Below are positions 1 to 6,143 of a DNA stretch of 8,419 bases, in pieces. The translations under genes and the position numbers were made by a program. Location of the stretch: contig JBEKDJ010000199.1 in the NCBI GenBank assembly GCA_050014415.1, forward strand, positions 1 to 8,419. Direction: 5' to 3'. The notes beneath the pieces are model-generated. The model did no database searches and was not told the origin of the DNA. It saw nothing but the letters and a program-made list of their open reading frames with translations. Each line of letters opens with the position of its first letter. The stretch's first letter is position 1. This DNA comes from JBEKDJ01 sp050014415 (lineage in GTDB: Bacteria; Desulfobacterota; BSN033; UBA1163).

Positions 1-89
1 TTCGGTCCGTTGGTGACAAGGTAACCTCAGAAGTCATACGTCGGTATATAAAATACCATCACAGTGAGCAATTAAGTTTTGTGTTTTAA
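1..89 (+). CDS. tnpA: IS200/IS605-type transposase, C-terminal fragment (5' cut by window edge)
   Basis: Frame 3 is open from the window edge to a TAA at 87-89 and reads about 28 residues, including VGDKVTSEVIRRYIKYH and ending EQLSFVF. This resembles the C-terminus of small Y1 (HUH, single catalytic tyrosine) transposases of the IS200/IS605 family, which commonly end with a Gly/Asp turn, a VIRRYI-type helix and a short Leu/Phe-rich tail. The catalytic HUH motif and tyrosine would lie upstream, outside the window. A perfect hairpin begins 3 nt after the stop, as expected for the right end of such an element. The assignment rests on motif memory over a short fragment. The alternative is an unrelated gene tail or a chance reading frame. 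Confidence 0.6.
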   Translation, partial: RSVGDKVTSEVIRRYIKYHHSEQLSFVF

Positions 90-91
90 TG

Positions 92-112
92 CCCCGCAGC
101 TCTGCTGCGGGG
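92..112 (+). other. Perfect hairpin, probable right-end structure of the IS200-like element (or terminator)
   Basis: Two 9-nt arms (92-100 and 104-112, CCCCGCAGC / GCTGCGGGG) are perfectly complementary around a 3-nt loop. The hairpin sits 3 nt after the transposase stop. IS200/IS605 elements carry subterminal hairpins recognised by TnpA as single-stranded DNA, so a right-end role is the best reading. GTAG overlaps the 3' foot (112-115), reminiscent of the tetranucleotide next to REP hairpins. No real T-tract follows (TAGTTTACTT), so a rho-independent terminator is possible but weaker. The exact right boundary of the element cannot be seen; it should lie between 113 and the heptad array at 144. 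Confidence 0.6.
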
Positions 113-143
113 TAGTTTACTTCACGATACCAAAAGGAATAAC

Positions 144-199
144 GAAGGACGAGAGGCGATAGACGGAGGACGATAGACGAAGGATGAAGGATGAAAGAG
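144..199 (+). repeat. Heptanucleotide repeat array, consensus GAWRGAC, running into the S23 start
   Basis: From 144 the sequence divides into consecutive 7-nt units such as GAAGGAC, GAGAGGC, GATAGAC, GGAGGAC and GAAGGAT, about eight units in one phase. The last units contain both the Shine-Dalgarno-like GAAGGA (179-184) and the ATG at 191. This is a degenerate short tandem repeat like the heptamer repeats (STRR) known from cyanobacteria. Its copy number could affect spacing or translation of the downstream gene. Confidence 0.8.
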
Positions 200-368
200 A
201 CAAAGAGAATAAGTAGTGTAAGAGAGCTTGAAGTTTATCAAATTGCATTTGATACGGCAATGGAAATATTTGAGGTATCAAATATATTTCCGAAAGAGGA
301 AAAATATTCTCTAACCGATCAAATTCGAAGATCCTCAAGATCGGTGTGTACAAATCTTGCTGAAGGTT

Positions 369-384
369 GTCTCCGACCCAGAGG
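369..384 (+). repeat. Left terminal direct repeat of the GIY-YIG element
   Basis: GTCTCCGACCCAGAGG matches the right copy (620-635) at 15 of 16 positions; the difference is A380 against G631. It starts exactly at the junction with the S23 gene. Its purine-rich end (AGAGGAG, 380-386) also provides the ribosome-binding site for the GIY-YIG gene, 7 nt from the ATG. Confidence 0.85.
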
Positions 385-636
385 AGTAGCGTGATGTTTG
401 TATACGTGCTTAAAAGCGATAGAACGCGTAAACGTTACATAGGCCACACGAACGATTTAGAGAGAAGATTGAAAGAACATAATAGTGGGCGTGTGAAGTC
501 AACTAAAGCAGGCGTGCCTTGGAGTATGGTTGCCTACAAGAAATTTTTTTCACGTTCGGAAGCCAGATGGGTTGAAAGGTCTTTAAAAAACTCGAAAGAA
601 AAGTTGAGCGAATTTCTGGGTCTCCGACCCGGAGGG
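370..636 (+). mobile_element. Compact GIY-YIG insertion element, about 267 bp
   Basis: The segment 370-636 interrupts the S23 gene between codons that otherwise read Gly-Trp-Arg-Lys. The left flank ends GGTTG (365-369) and the right flank resumes GCGAAAGCG (637). Deleting the segment restores the frame and the family motif. Target duplication is at most 1 nt (one G is ambiguous). Both ends carry the same 16-nt sequence in direct orientation (369-384 and 620-635). The only gene inside is a GIY-YIG nuclease, and there is no room for an intron of normal size. This could be a homing-type element moved by its own nuclease and host repair, or a passenger moved by another transposase acting on the end repeats. 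The boundaries are inferred from the family consensus and could shift by 1-2 nt. Confidence 0.8.
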
Positions 637-654
637 GCGAAAGCGAAGATATAA
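394..654 (+). CDS. GIY-YIG endonuclease, UPF0213/YhbQ-like small single-domain type
   Basis: This 86-residue protein begins MFVYVLKS and shows the GIY-YIG signature in its short form: VYV (3-5), RYIGHT (14-19), the catalytic arginine region LERRLKEHNSG (22-32), and a metal-binding glutamate in ARWVERSLKNS (57-67, E61). Such single-domain nucleases cleave DNA with one metal ion and occur alone or as parts of homing and repair enzymes. ATG 394 is preferred over TTG 367 because AGAGGAG lies 7 nt upstream and the domain begins at once. The ATG overlaps the TGA of the truncated S23 frame (TGATG), so translation may be coupled. The last residues (RPGG, then AKAKI) come from the right repeat and from S23 DNA, and the TAA (652-654) belongs to the target gene, so the element carries no stop codon of its own for this gene. 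Confidence 0.9.
   Translation: MFVYVLKSDRTRKRYIGHTNDLERRLKEHNSGRVKSTKAGVPWSMVAYKKFFSRSEARWVERSLKNSKEKLSEFLGLRPGGAKAKI
620..635 (+). repeat. Right terminal direct repeat of the GIY-YIG element, hairpin-forming
   Basis: GTCTCCGACCCGGAGG (620-635) repeats the left end and stops exactly where the S23 sequence resumes. It contains CTCCG (622-626) and CGGAG (630-634) around a 3-nt loop, so it can fold into a small hairpin; the left copy has one mismatch in that stem. It encodes the LRPGG of the GIY-YIG C-terminus. Confidence 0.85.
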
Positions 655-842
655 AGCCGTATTCATCAATAAGTTATCGGATTCAGAGCAAGAGGCAGCA
701 GAAACCCAAACATGGTTAGAATTTGCCTGGAGATGCAATTATATCAACAAGGAAATATTTCAAAGACTGGATGAAAAATATGAACATGTATTCGCAATGC
801 TTATCACAATGGAGCGAAAAGCGGATTCTTTTTGCAAATAAC

Positions 843-898
843 GATGGACGAGGGACGAGTGATTATGGACGAACGACTGAAAAAGTCGTCTATCGTCC
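843..898 (+). repeat. Second heptad array flanking the S23 gene, ending in an inverted repeat
   Basis: Starting 2 nt after the S23 stop, the sequence again reads in 7-nt units (GATGGAC, GAGGGAC, a degenerate unit, TATGGAC, GAACGAC). After a 7-nt A-rich loop it switches to the complementary units GTCGTCT and ATCGTCC. As a result 867-877 and 885-898 can pair into a hairpin with a small bulge. More reverse-orientation units occur at 959-979. The hairpin could end S23 transcription, but there is no T-tract. The rest of 899-980 shows no other feature. Confidence 0.65.
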
Positions 899-994
899 TA
901 ACGAAACGGTCTTCCATCCTCAATCGGGGAGTAATCATGCTAACGAACAAAGTGAGCGGTCGTCCATCTTCCATCTTAAACATAAGGAGGAATC

Positions 995-1426
995 ATGGAC
1001 CAAAAAGCTGTAGACATTCTTCTGATCGAAGACAACGCCGACCACGTGGAGTTGATCATCAAGGCGTTGCGGGACAACAATGTTCTGAACGAGGTGCACG
1101 TGGTGACCAGCGGGGAGGAGGCAATCGATTTCCTCTACCAACGTGAAGCGTACGTCGATAAGGCGCGGCCGGGATTGATCCTGCTGGACATCAAGCTGCC
1201 CGGTATGGACGGGATAGAGTTCCTGAGGCAGATCAAGGCCGATCCGAAGCTTAAAGTCATCCCCGTGGTGGTGCTTAGCACCTCAGAGAGCCAGAAGGAC
1301 ATCGTAGGATGCTACGGTTGTGGGGCCAACAGTTACATCGTCAAGCCGGTAGACTTTAGGCAGTTCGCCAAGGTGGTCAAAGAGGTCAAGCTCTACTGGA
1401 TTGTGATCAATAGTTTACCCCGCTAG
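995..1426 (+). CDS. Rcp1-like single-domain response regulator
   Basis: This 143-residue protein is one receiver (CheY-like) domain. The acidic pair is E12-D13 in LLIEDNADH, the phospho-acceptor is D65 in LLDIKLPGMDG, the switch Ser is S95 in VVVLSTS, and the conserved lysine is K117 in SYIVKPVDF. The tail (VKLYWIVINSLPR) is the extension typical of the Rcp1 family, first known as the phosphate acceptor of cyanobacterial phytochrome Cph1. There is no output domain, so it probably acts as a phosphate shuttle or by protein contact. AAGGAGG at 984-990, 4 nt from the ATG, fixes the start. It lies 118 nt upstream of the hybrid kinase, a gene order often seen for this family, but a hairpin sits between them, so co-transcription may be only partial. 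It is paralogous to the protein at 7976-8419. Confidence 0.93.
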   Translation: MDQKAVDILLIEDNADHVELIIKALRDNNVLNEVHVVTSGEEAIDFLYQREAYVDKARPGLILLDIKLPGMDGIEFLRQIKADPKLKVIPVVVLSTSESQKDIVGCYGCGANSYIVKPVDFRQFAKVVKEVKLYWIVINSLPR

Positions 1427-1457
1427 AAAGGGTGGGGCTTAAAGCCCCATTCTTTCT
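1425..1457 (+). terminator. Strong hairpin overlapping the stop of the Rcp1-like gene
   Basis: The arms 1425-1439 and 1443-1457 pair over about 15 bp with two G-U pairs and a very small loop. The core is GGGGCTT / AAGCCCC, and the stem starts inside the TAG stop codon. An outer CCCC (1418-1421) can also pair with GGGG (1461-1464). The following sequence is AATGGGGTTT, so the T-tract is short. It is probably a terminator or attenuator that lowers read-through from the regulator into the kinase gene, and it may also protect the mRNA 3' end. Confidence 0.65.
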
Positions 1458-1532
1458 AATGGGGTTTACCCGCGTGAGGCAGACTTTCAAGGTTTCGCGA
1501 GGTTTGAAGATCTTCTCGGCGCGCAATCGGAG

Positions 1533-1538
1533 AAGGAG
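1533..1538 (+). promoter_or_regulatory. Ribosome-binding site of the hybrid kinase; decides the ATG start
   Basis: AAGGAG lies 6 nt before ATG 1545 but only 3 nt before the in-frame GTG 1542, so ATG is preferred. The upstream half overlaps GAGAAG (1530-1535), which can pair with CTTCTC (1512-1517), so a weak hairpin could cover part of the site. Confidence 0.6.
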
Positions 1539-1544
1539 AGTGTG

Positions 1545-4500
1545 ATGAGAATTTTGTTAGTAGAGGACAACGCTGATCATAGAGATTTGATGTCCCTTGC
1601 CTTGAAAGGGCACGAATCTACATGGGAGGTGAAGTGGGTGGGGTCTGGGGAGGAGGCGCTGCGCCTTCTATTAGGGGGCGAGGTGTTCGACCTTGTGTTT
1701 CTGGACTACAGTTTGCCCCGAGGGGATGGGTTATGGGTTTTGGGGGAGATCCGAAGGGGTGAAGCCTCGCCTCCGGTGGTGATGGTGACGGGTCGTGGAG
1801 ACGAGGGGGTGGCGGTGGAGGCGATGCAGGGGGGGGCGTATGATTATGTGGTGAAGCAGGAGGGGTATTTGCAGCGGTTGCCTGTGGTGGCTTGGAATGC
1901 CATGGCGGCCAATCGGTTGACCTTGGAGCGCAAGCGGGCGGAGCATGCGCTGCGGGAATCAGAGGGGAAATATCGGACATTGGTTGAGGAATCACTACAA
2001 GGCCTCATCATCGCCCAGGGTCTTCCGCCTCGCATCATCTTCGCAAACTCAACTATGAGTGAAATCTTAGGCTACAGCACAGATGAATTAGTCTCTCTCT
2101 CCCCCAAAGAAGTTAAGGAGTTAATTCACCCAGAGGATCGAACGATCTTTTTTCAGCGATATCAGGAGCGCCTGGAAGGAAGAAAGGTGCCATCGCGGTA
2201 TGAGGTACGCGGAATACGAAAGGATGGGACGGTTCGCTGGACAGAGTTACTGGCTCGTAGAAACGAATATCAAGGTAAGCCTGCTGTACACGCAACCTTC
2301 ATAGATATTACCGAGCAAAAGCAGGCAGAGGAAGATCTTCGACGAGCTCGAACAGATTGGGAGGATATCTTTCAAGCTATCGGCCACCCAACATTGATAC
2401 TTGATCCAGAATACAAGGTGATCGTGGCGAATCGCGCTGCAGCAAAGGCTGTAGGAACCACACGGGAAGAACTCCGAGGCAAAAAATGTTACGAGATCTT
2501 CCATGGCGCTGACCAGCCTCCCGAAGGTTGTCCGCTCGAGAAGATGTCTCTCTCCGGTCATTTGGAAACAATCGAAATGGAGATGGAAGCTCTCGGGAAC
2601 TGGTTCCTTGTTTCCTGTACTCCGGTGTTCGATAAGAAAGGCGCTCTCCGGAATGTCATCCATATCGCTACAGATATTAGTGAACGTAAGCGGGCGGAGG
2701 AATTGTTGCAAAAGGAGCGTGACCAGGCTCAACAATACCTCAATATTGCAGGAGTTATCATTGTATCTATAAATGTTGACCAGAAAATCACCCTTGTCAA
2801 CAGCAAGGGATGCGAGATTTTGGGATACACAGCCAACGAAATCGTGGGCAAGAACTGGTTCGATACTTTCCTGCCGGAGATGGATAGAAAGCAGGTGAAG
2901 GCGGTTTTTGACCGTTTAATGGCTGGCGAAATTGATCCGGTTGAGTACTTTGAGAACGCTGTGTTGACCAGGGAGGGCGAGGAGAAGATTATCGCCTGGC
3001 ATAATGCTGTGCTGCGAGATGAAGCCGGTAACATCGTCGGCACGCTTAGTTCTGGCGAAGACATCACCGAACGCAAGCGGATGGAGGATGCACTGCGGGA
3101 GTCAGAGGAACATTTTTCCAAAATATTTTACATCAGCCCAGTCCCAACAAGCCTTACCACTCTCTCCGGTGGGCGCTTCTTGAATGTTAATGATAGTTTC
3201 CTGAACATGCTGGGGTACCGTCGGGAAGAGGTCATCAGTCACACGGCTATTGAGCTTCAATGGTGGGCAAACCCTGCGGACCGCGAAAAAATGCTGGAGA
3301 TCCTTCGCGAGCATGGAACAGTGAAGAGTTTGAACGTAAAGTTACGTTCCAAATCAGGCGAAATACGGGAAACGCTTGCGTCTATCGAACTAATTGAATT
3401 GGCAGGGGAGCAAACTCTCCTCGGACTGGTTCAAGATATCACCGAGCAAAAGCGAATGCAGGAAAAGATTCTAAGGCAAACCGCTGTGTTGGATGCAGTC
3501 AACAAGGTGCTTTTAGAGACGTTGACGCGTGAAACGGATGAAGAGGTGGCTCGCAGTTGTCTTGTCGTGGCCGAACGATTGACCAGTAGCAAATTCGGTT
3601 TCATAGGCGAAGTGAGCCCAACTGGCTGCTTCGATACCATTGCACTGAGCGATCCGGGCTGGAATGAGTGTAGAATGCCGAAGTCGGATGCAGCGGTGAT
3701 GATTAGAGGCATGGAGATACGTGGGATCTGGGGTAAAGTGCTCAAGGACGAACAATCGCTCATCGTTAACGATCCGGTCTCGCATCCGGAAAGTGTAGGA
3801 ACTCCGGAGGGTCATCCGCCGCTGAACTCTTTCCTGGGCGTTCCATTGAAACATGCAGGTAAGACTTTTGGCATGATCGCTTTAGCTAACAAGGAATCAG
3901 GCTATACTTTGGAAGATCAGCAAGACATTGAAAGTCTATCCATAGCGTTCGTGGAAGCGTTGAAACGCAAGCGGGCAGAGGAGGCACTGCGGAAGAGCGA
4001 AGCGAATTACAGGGAACTTGCTGAAAGTATCAGCGATATCTTCTTCGCTATGGACAAAGATTTGAAATACACCTATTGGAACAAGGCATCTGAAAATCTT
4101 ACCGGTATTTCTGTGAAAGATGCAATTGGGAAATCTCTCTATGAGATTTTTCCGGAGACAAAGGGGACACGAGCGGAAGAGGTATACATGGAGGCATTGA
4201 GAACGCAGCAACCTCAGAGCTTCCTTACCGAGTTTCGAGTTGGAAGTAATGATCTCATCTTTGATATTTGTGCCTACCCCTCTCAGCGTGGTCTCTCGGT
4301 TTTCGTAAAAGACATTACCGAGCAGAGGCGGGCGGAGAAGACGCTTTGGGAGAGCCAAGAATTGTACCGAAGCCTATTTGAAGGGGTTCCTATAGGGCTT
4401 TACCGAACCATGCCCGACGGAGAGATCCTCGACGCCAACCCGGCCCTGATAGATATCCTCGGCTATCCGGACCGTGAGTCCCTATTGGTGGTCAACCTCG

Positions 4501-6143
4501 CCGACATATTTGTGAATCTTGAGGATCGTAAGCGGTGGGAAACCCTGATTGAGAGGGAGGGGGTTGTGCGCGATTTTGAGGCGCAGTTTCGCCGACATGA
4601 CGGGACGGTGATCTGGATACGTGACAACTGCCACACCGTGCGGCATGACGATGGTCAGGCCCTTTACCATGAGGGCGCCATTCAGGACATCACCGAACGC
4701 AAGCGGGCCGAAGAGGCGCTTCGGCAGAGCGAGGAGAGATATCGTACCCTTTTCGAAGAGTCCAGGGATGTTATCTACATTACCACCCGGGAGGGCAAGT
4801 TTACCGATATCAACAGATCAGGGGTGGAGCTCTTTGGCTATACGAAAGAAGAGATGATGAGTATGAACGTCGACAAGATATATTTCGATCCTGATGATAG
4901 GCCTAGGTTTCGGCAGGAGATAGAGCAAAAAGGATTTGTAGGAAACTATGAGATAAAGTTTCGCAAGAAGGATGGAAAAAAGATTGACTGTCTGATCAGT
5001 GCGATTGTGCAGCGGGCAAATGACGGAAGCATTTTGGGATATCAGGGCATCATCCGCGATATTACGGAACAGAAGCGGGCAGAAGAGCAGCTTCTGAAAT
5101 CCCAGCAATTACTGGCGAAGACATTTTCCAGCCTCCGTGAGGCTGTTTTCATCATCGACGATAACACAGTGGGGATCGTTGATTGCAACCCGGCATCTTC
5201 GGAGATATTCGGCTATAGCCGTGAGGAGATGATAGGTCGAAACGTCGCCTTCCTGCACGTTAACGAGGCGGAATTCAAAGAGTTCAGAAGGTATCTCAAT
5301 TCCGCTATCGCAGAGAAAGGCTTTTTGAGCAATCTCGAGTTCAAGATGAAGCGGAAGGACGGGACTGTCTTTCCTACTGGGCACAATGTGATGCCGCTTG
5401 AAGACGAACAGGGAAGGCGCGCGGGCTGGGTGAGCGTGGTTCATGACATCACCGAGCGCAAGCGGGCGGAGGAGCAACTGAGAAGCTCGAGTGAACAGCT
5501 ACGGGCTCTCTCTGCCCACCTCCAATCCATTCGAGAAGAAGAGAGGACCCTGATTGCCCGTGAGATCCATGATGAGCTGGGTCAGGAGTTGACCGGTTTG
5601 AAGATGGATCTTTCTTGGTTGATCAAGAGGCTTCCAGCCGTTCAAGAACAATTGGTAAAGAAGGTCGAATTAATGTTAAAGCTCATTGATACTACTATCC
5701 AGTCAGTGCGAAGGATTTCGACGAAGTTGAGGCCAGGAGTGTTGGATGATCTCGGTCTGACGGCTGCCATTGAGTGGCAGGCGCAGGATTTTCAGACTCG
5801 GACAATGATTCAATGTGAATTTCGTTCGAATCTCAAGGAAGTAGATCTAGATCGGGATCGTTCCACGACTATCTTTCGTATCCTTCAGGAGACATTGACG
5901 AATGTGGCTCGTCATGCGAGCGCAACCCGGGTCAATATCTATTTGAACGAAGCGGCAAATAGCCTTGTATTGATTGTGGAGGACAATGGGAGGGGGATCA
6001 CAGAGAAGGAGATCTTGGATCCGAAATCCCTTGGGCTTCTTGGAATGCGCGAGCGGGCCCTCGTTTTTGGAGGGGAGGTGAAGATCAGTGGTGCACCAGG
6101 AAAAGGAACAACGGTTACGTTTAAAATACCTCTACAGAAATGA
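1545..6143 (+). CDS. Soluble hybrid histidine kinase: REC-PAS x4-GAF-PAS x4-HisKA_3-HATPase
   Basis: This 1532-residue protein has no evident membrane segment. A receiver occupies about 1-120 (E7-D8, phospho-acceptor D54 in FLDYSLP, T82, K104). PAS domains follow at about 138-257, 266-382, 389-513 and 517-640. A GAF domain lies at about 647-807 and four more PAS domains at about 815-930, 937-1054, 1060-1180 and 1185-1308. Most PAS domains end in the usual DITE(Q/R)KRAEE linker. The transmitter is HPK7 (NarX/DegS) type, with H1342 in AREIHDELGQE, N1453 in QETLTNVARHA, D1480 in VEDNGRGI, and GLLGMRERA and GKGTTV in the ATP lid region. It should autophosphorylate in response to cytoplasmic signals and pass phosphate to the NarL-type regulator downstream. 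PAS2 carries C315, C329 and C358 (CYEIFHG...GCP). The GAF shows no recognisable bilin-binding Cys. The REC-coding part (to about 1960) is G-rich and unlike the rest. The ligands are unknown. Confidence 0.95.
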   Translation: MRILLVEDNADHRDLMSLALKGHESTWEVKWVGSGEEALRLLLGGEVFDLVFLDYSLPRGDGLWVLGEIRRGEASPPVVMVTGRGDEGVAVEAMQGGAYDYVVKQEGYLQRLPVVAWNAMAANRLTLERKRAEHALRESEGKYRTLVEESLQGLIIAQGLPPRIIFANSTMSEILGYSTDELVSLSPKEVKELIHPEDRTIFFQRYQERLEGRKVPSRYEVRGIRKDGTVRWTELLARRNEYQGKPAVHATFIDITEQKQAEEDLRRARTDWEDIFQAIGHPTLILDPEYKVIVANRAAAKAVGTTREELRGKKCYEIFHGADQPPEGCPLEKMSLSGHLETIEMEMEALGNWFLVSCTPVFDKKGALRNVIHIATDISERKRAEELLQKERDQAQQYLNIAGVIIVSINVDQKITLVNSKGCEILGYTANEIVGKNWFDTFLPEMDRKQVKAVFDRLMAGEIDPVEYFENAVLTREGEEKIIAWHNAVLRDEAGNIVGTLSSGEDITERKRMEDALRESEEHFSKIFYISPVPTSLTTLSGGRFLNVNDSFLNMLGYRREEVISHTAIELQWWANPADREKMLEILREHGTVKSLNVKLRSKSGEIRETLASIELIELAGEQTLLGLVQDITEQKRMQEKILRQTAVLDAVNKVLLETLTRETDEEVARSCLVVAERLTSSKFGFIGEVSPTGCFDTIALSDPGWNECRMPKSDAAVMIRGMEIRGIWGKVLKDEQSLIVNDPVSHPESVGTPEGHPPLNSFLGVPLKHAGKTFGMIALANKESGYTLEDQQDIESLSIAFVEALKRKRAEEALRKSEANYRELAESISDIFFAMDKDLKYTYWNKASENLTGISVKDAIGKSLYEIFPETKGTRAEEVYMEALRTQQPQSFLTEFRVGSNDLIFDICAYPSQRGLSVFVKDITEQRRAEKTLWESQELYRSLFEGVPIGLYRTMPDGEILDANPALIDILGYPDRESLLVVNLADIFVNLEDRKRWETLIEREGVVRDFEAQFRRHDGTVIWIRDNCHTVRHDDGQALYHEGAIQDITERKRAEEALRQSEERYRTLFEESRDVIYITTREGKFTDINRSGVELFGYTKEEMMSMNVDKIYFDPDDRPRFRQEIEQKGFVGNYEIKFRKKDGKKIDCLISAIVQRANDGSILGYQGIIRDITEQKRAEEQLLKSQQLLAKTFSSLREAVFIIDDNTVGIVDCNPASSEIFGYSREEMIGRNVAFLHVNEAEFKEFRRYLNSAIAEKGFLSNLEFKMKRKDGTVFPTGHNVMPLEDEQGRRAGWVSVVHDITERKRAEEQLRSSSEQLRALSAHLQSIREEERTLIAREIHDELGQELTGLKMDLSWLIKRLPAVQEQLVKKVELMLKLIDTTIQSVRRISTKLRPGVLDDLGLTAAIEWQAQDFQTRTMIQCEFRSNLKEVDLDRDRSTTIFRILQETLTNVARHASATRVNIYLNEAANSLVLIVEDNGRGITEKEILDPKSLGLLGMRERALVFGGEVKISGAPGKGTTVTFKIPLQK
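1722..1746 (+). other. G-quadruplex motif inside the REC-coding region of the kinase
   Basis: Four runs of three or more G (1722-1725, 1728-1730, 1735-1737, 1742-1746) are separated by loops of 2, 4 and 4 nt on the coding strand, which fits the canonical G3+N1-7 rule. Further G-runs at 1624-1650 (GGG, GGG, GGGG, GGGG with one 9-nt loop) and a G8 tract at 1829-1836 lie in the same domain. Such motifs can stall polymerases or ribosomes. Whether this one folds in the cell is unknown. Confidence 0.6.

Larger units (their letters stand above)
191..841 (+). pseudogene. Four-helix-bundle protein (S23 / 23S rRNA intervening-sequence protein family), split by a GIY-YIG insert
   Basis: The 5' part (191-369) encodes an N-terminus with ELEVYQIAFDTAMEIFEVS and DQIRRSSRSVCTNLAEG, typical of the S23 family (TIGR02436 type). 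The 3' part (637-841) encodes RKRRYKAVFINKLSDSEQE, then AAETQTWLEFAWRC and a C-terminal helix ending SFCK before TAA at 839-841. Both parts are in frame 2. Joining 369 to 637 gives a 127-residue protein with a continuous AEGWRKRRY motif, the family's usual length and sequence. As it stands, translation from ATG 191 ends at TGA 392-394 after 67 residues, so the gene is probably inactive. Family members fold as a four-helix bundle, were first found in 23S rRNA insertions, and are related to the Avd protein of diversity-generating retroelements; their cellular role is not well known. ATG 191 is chosen because an in-frame TGA at 185 precedes it and GAAGGA lies 7 nt upstream. Confidence 0.9.

Noticed and set aside
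13..27. ACAAGGTAACC resembles the conserved 3' region of 16S rRNA
   Set aside because: Only 11 nt match; neither the flanking helix nor the anti-Shine-Dalgarno end follows. The stretch is better explained as a transposase tail.
370..636. Group I or II intron, or an intein, carrying a GIY-YIG nuclease
   Set aside because: 267 bp leaves no room for an intron core beside the gene. An intein is excluded because the host frame stops at 392-394 and the nuclease is in another frame.
723..1146. Overlapping open frames of about 100 codons across the S23 3' part and the Rcp1-like start
   Set aside because: They lie out of frame over recognised S23 and REC coding sequence or heptad repeats and show no domain.
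1618..1995. Reverse-strand open frame of 125 codons opposite the kinase REC
   Set aside because: It is Pro/His/Ala-rich, as expected from the complement of G-rich coding DNA, and opposes a clear REC domain.
3483..3965. Phytochrome-type bilin-binding GAF
   Set aside because: I see no Cys-His chromophore motif, and no PHY domain follows. It reads as a general GAF domain.
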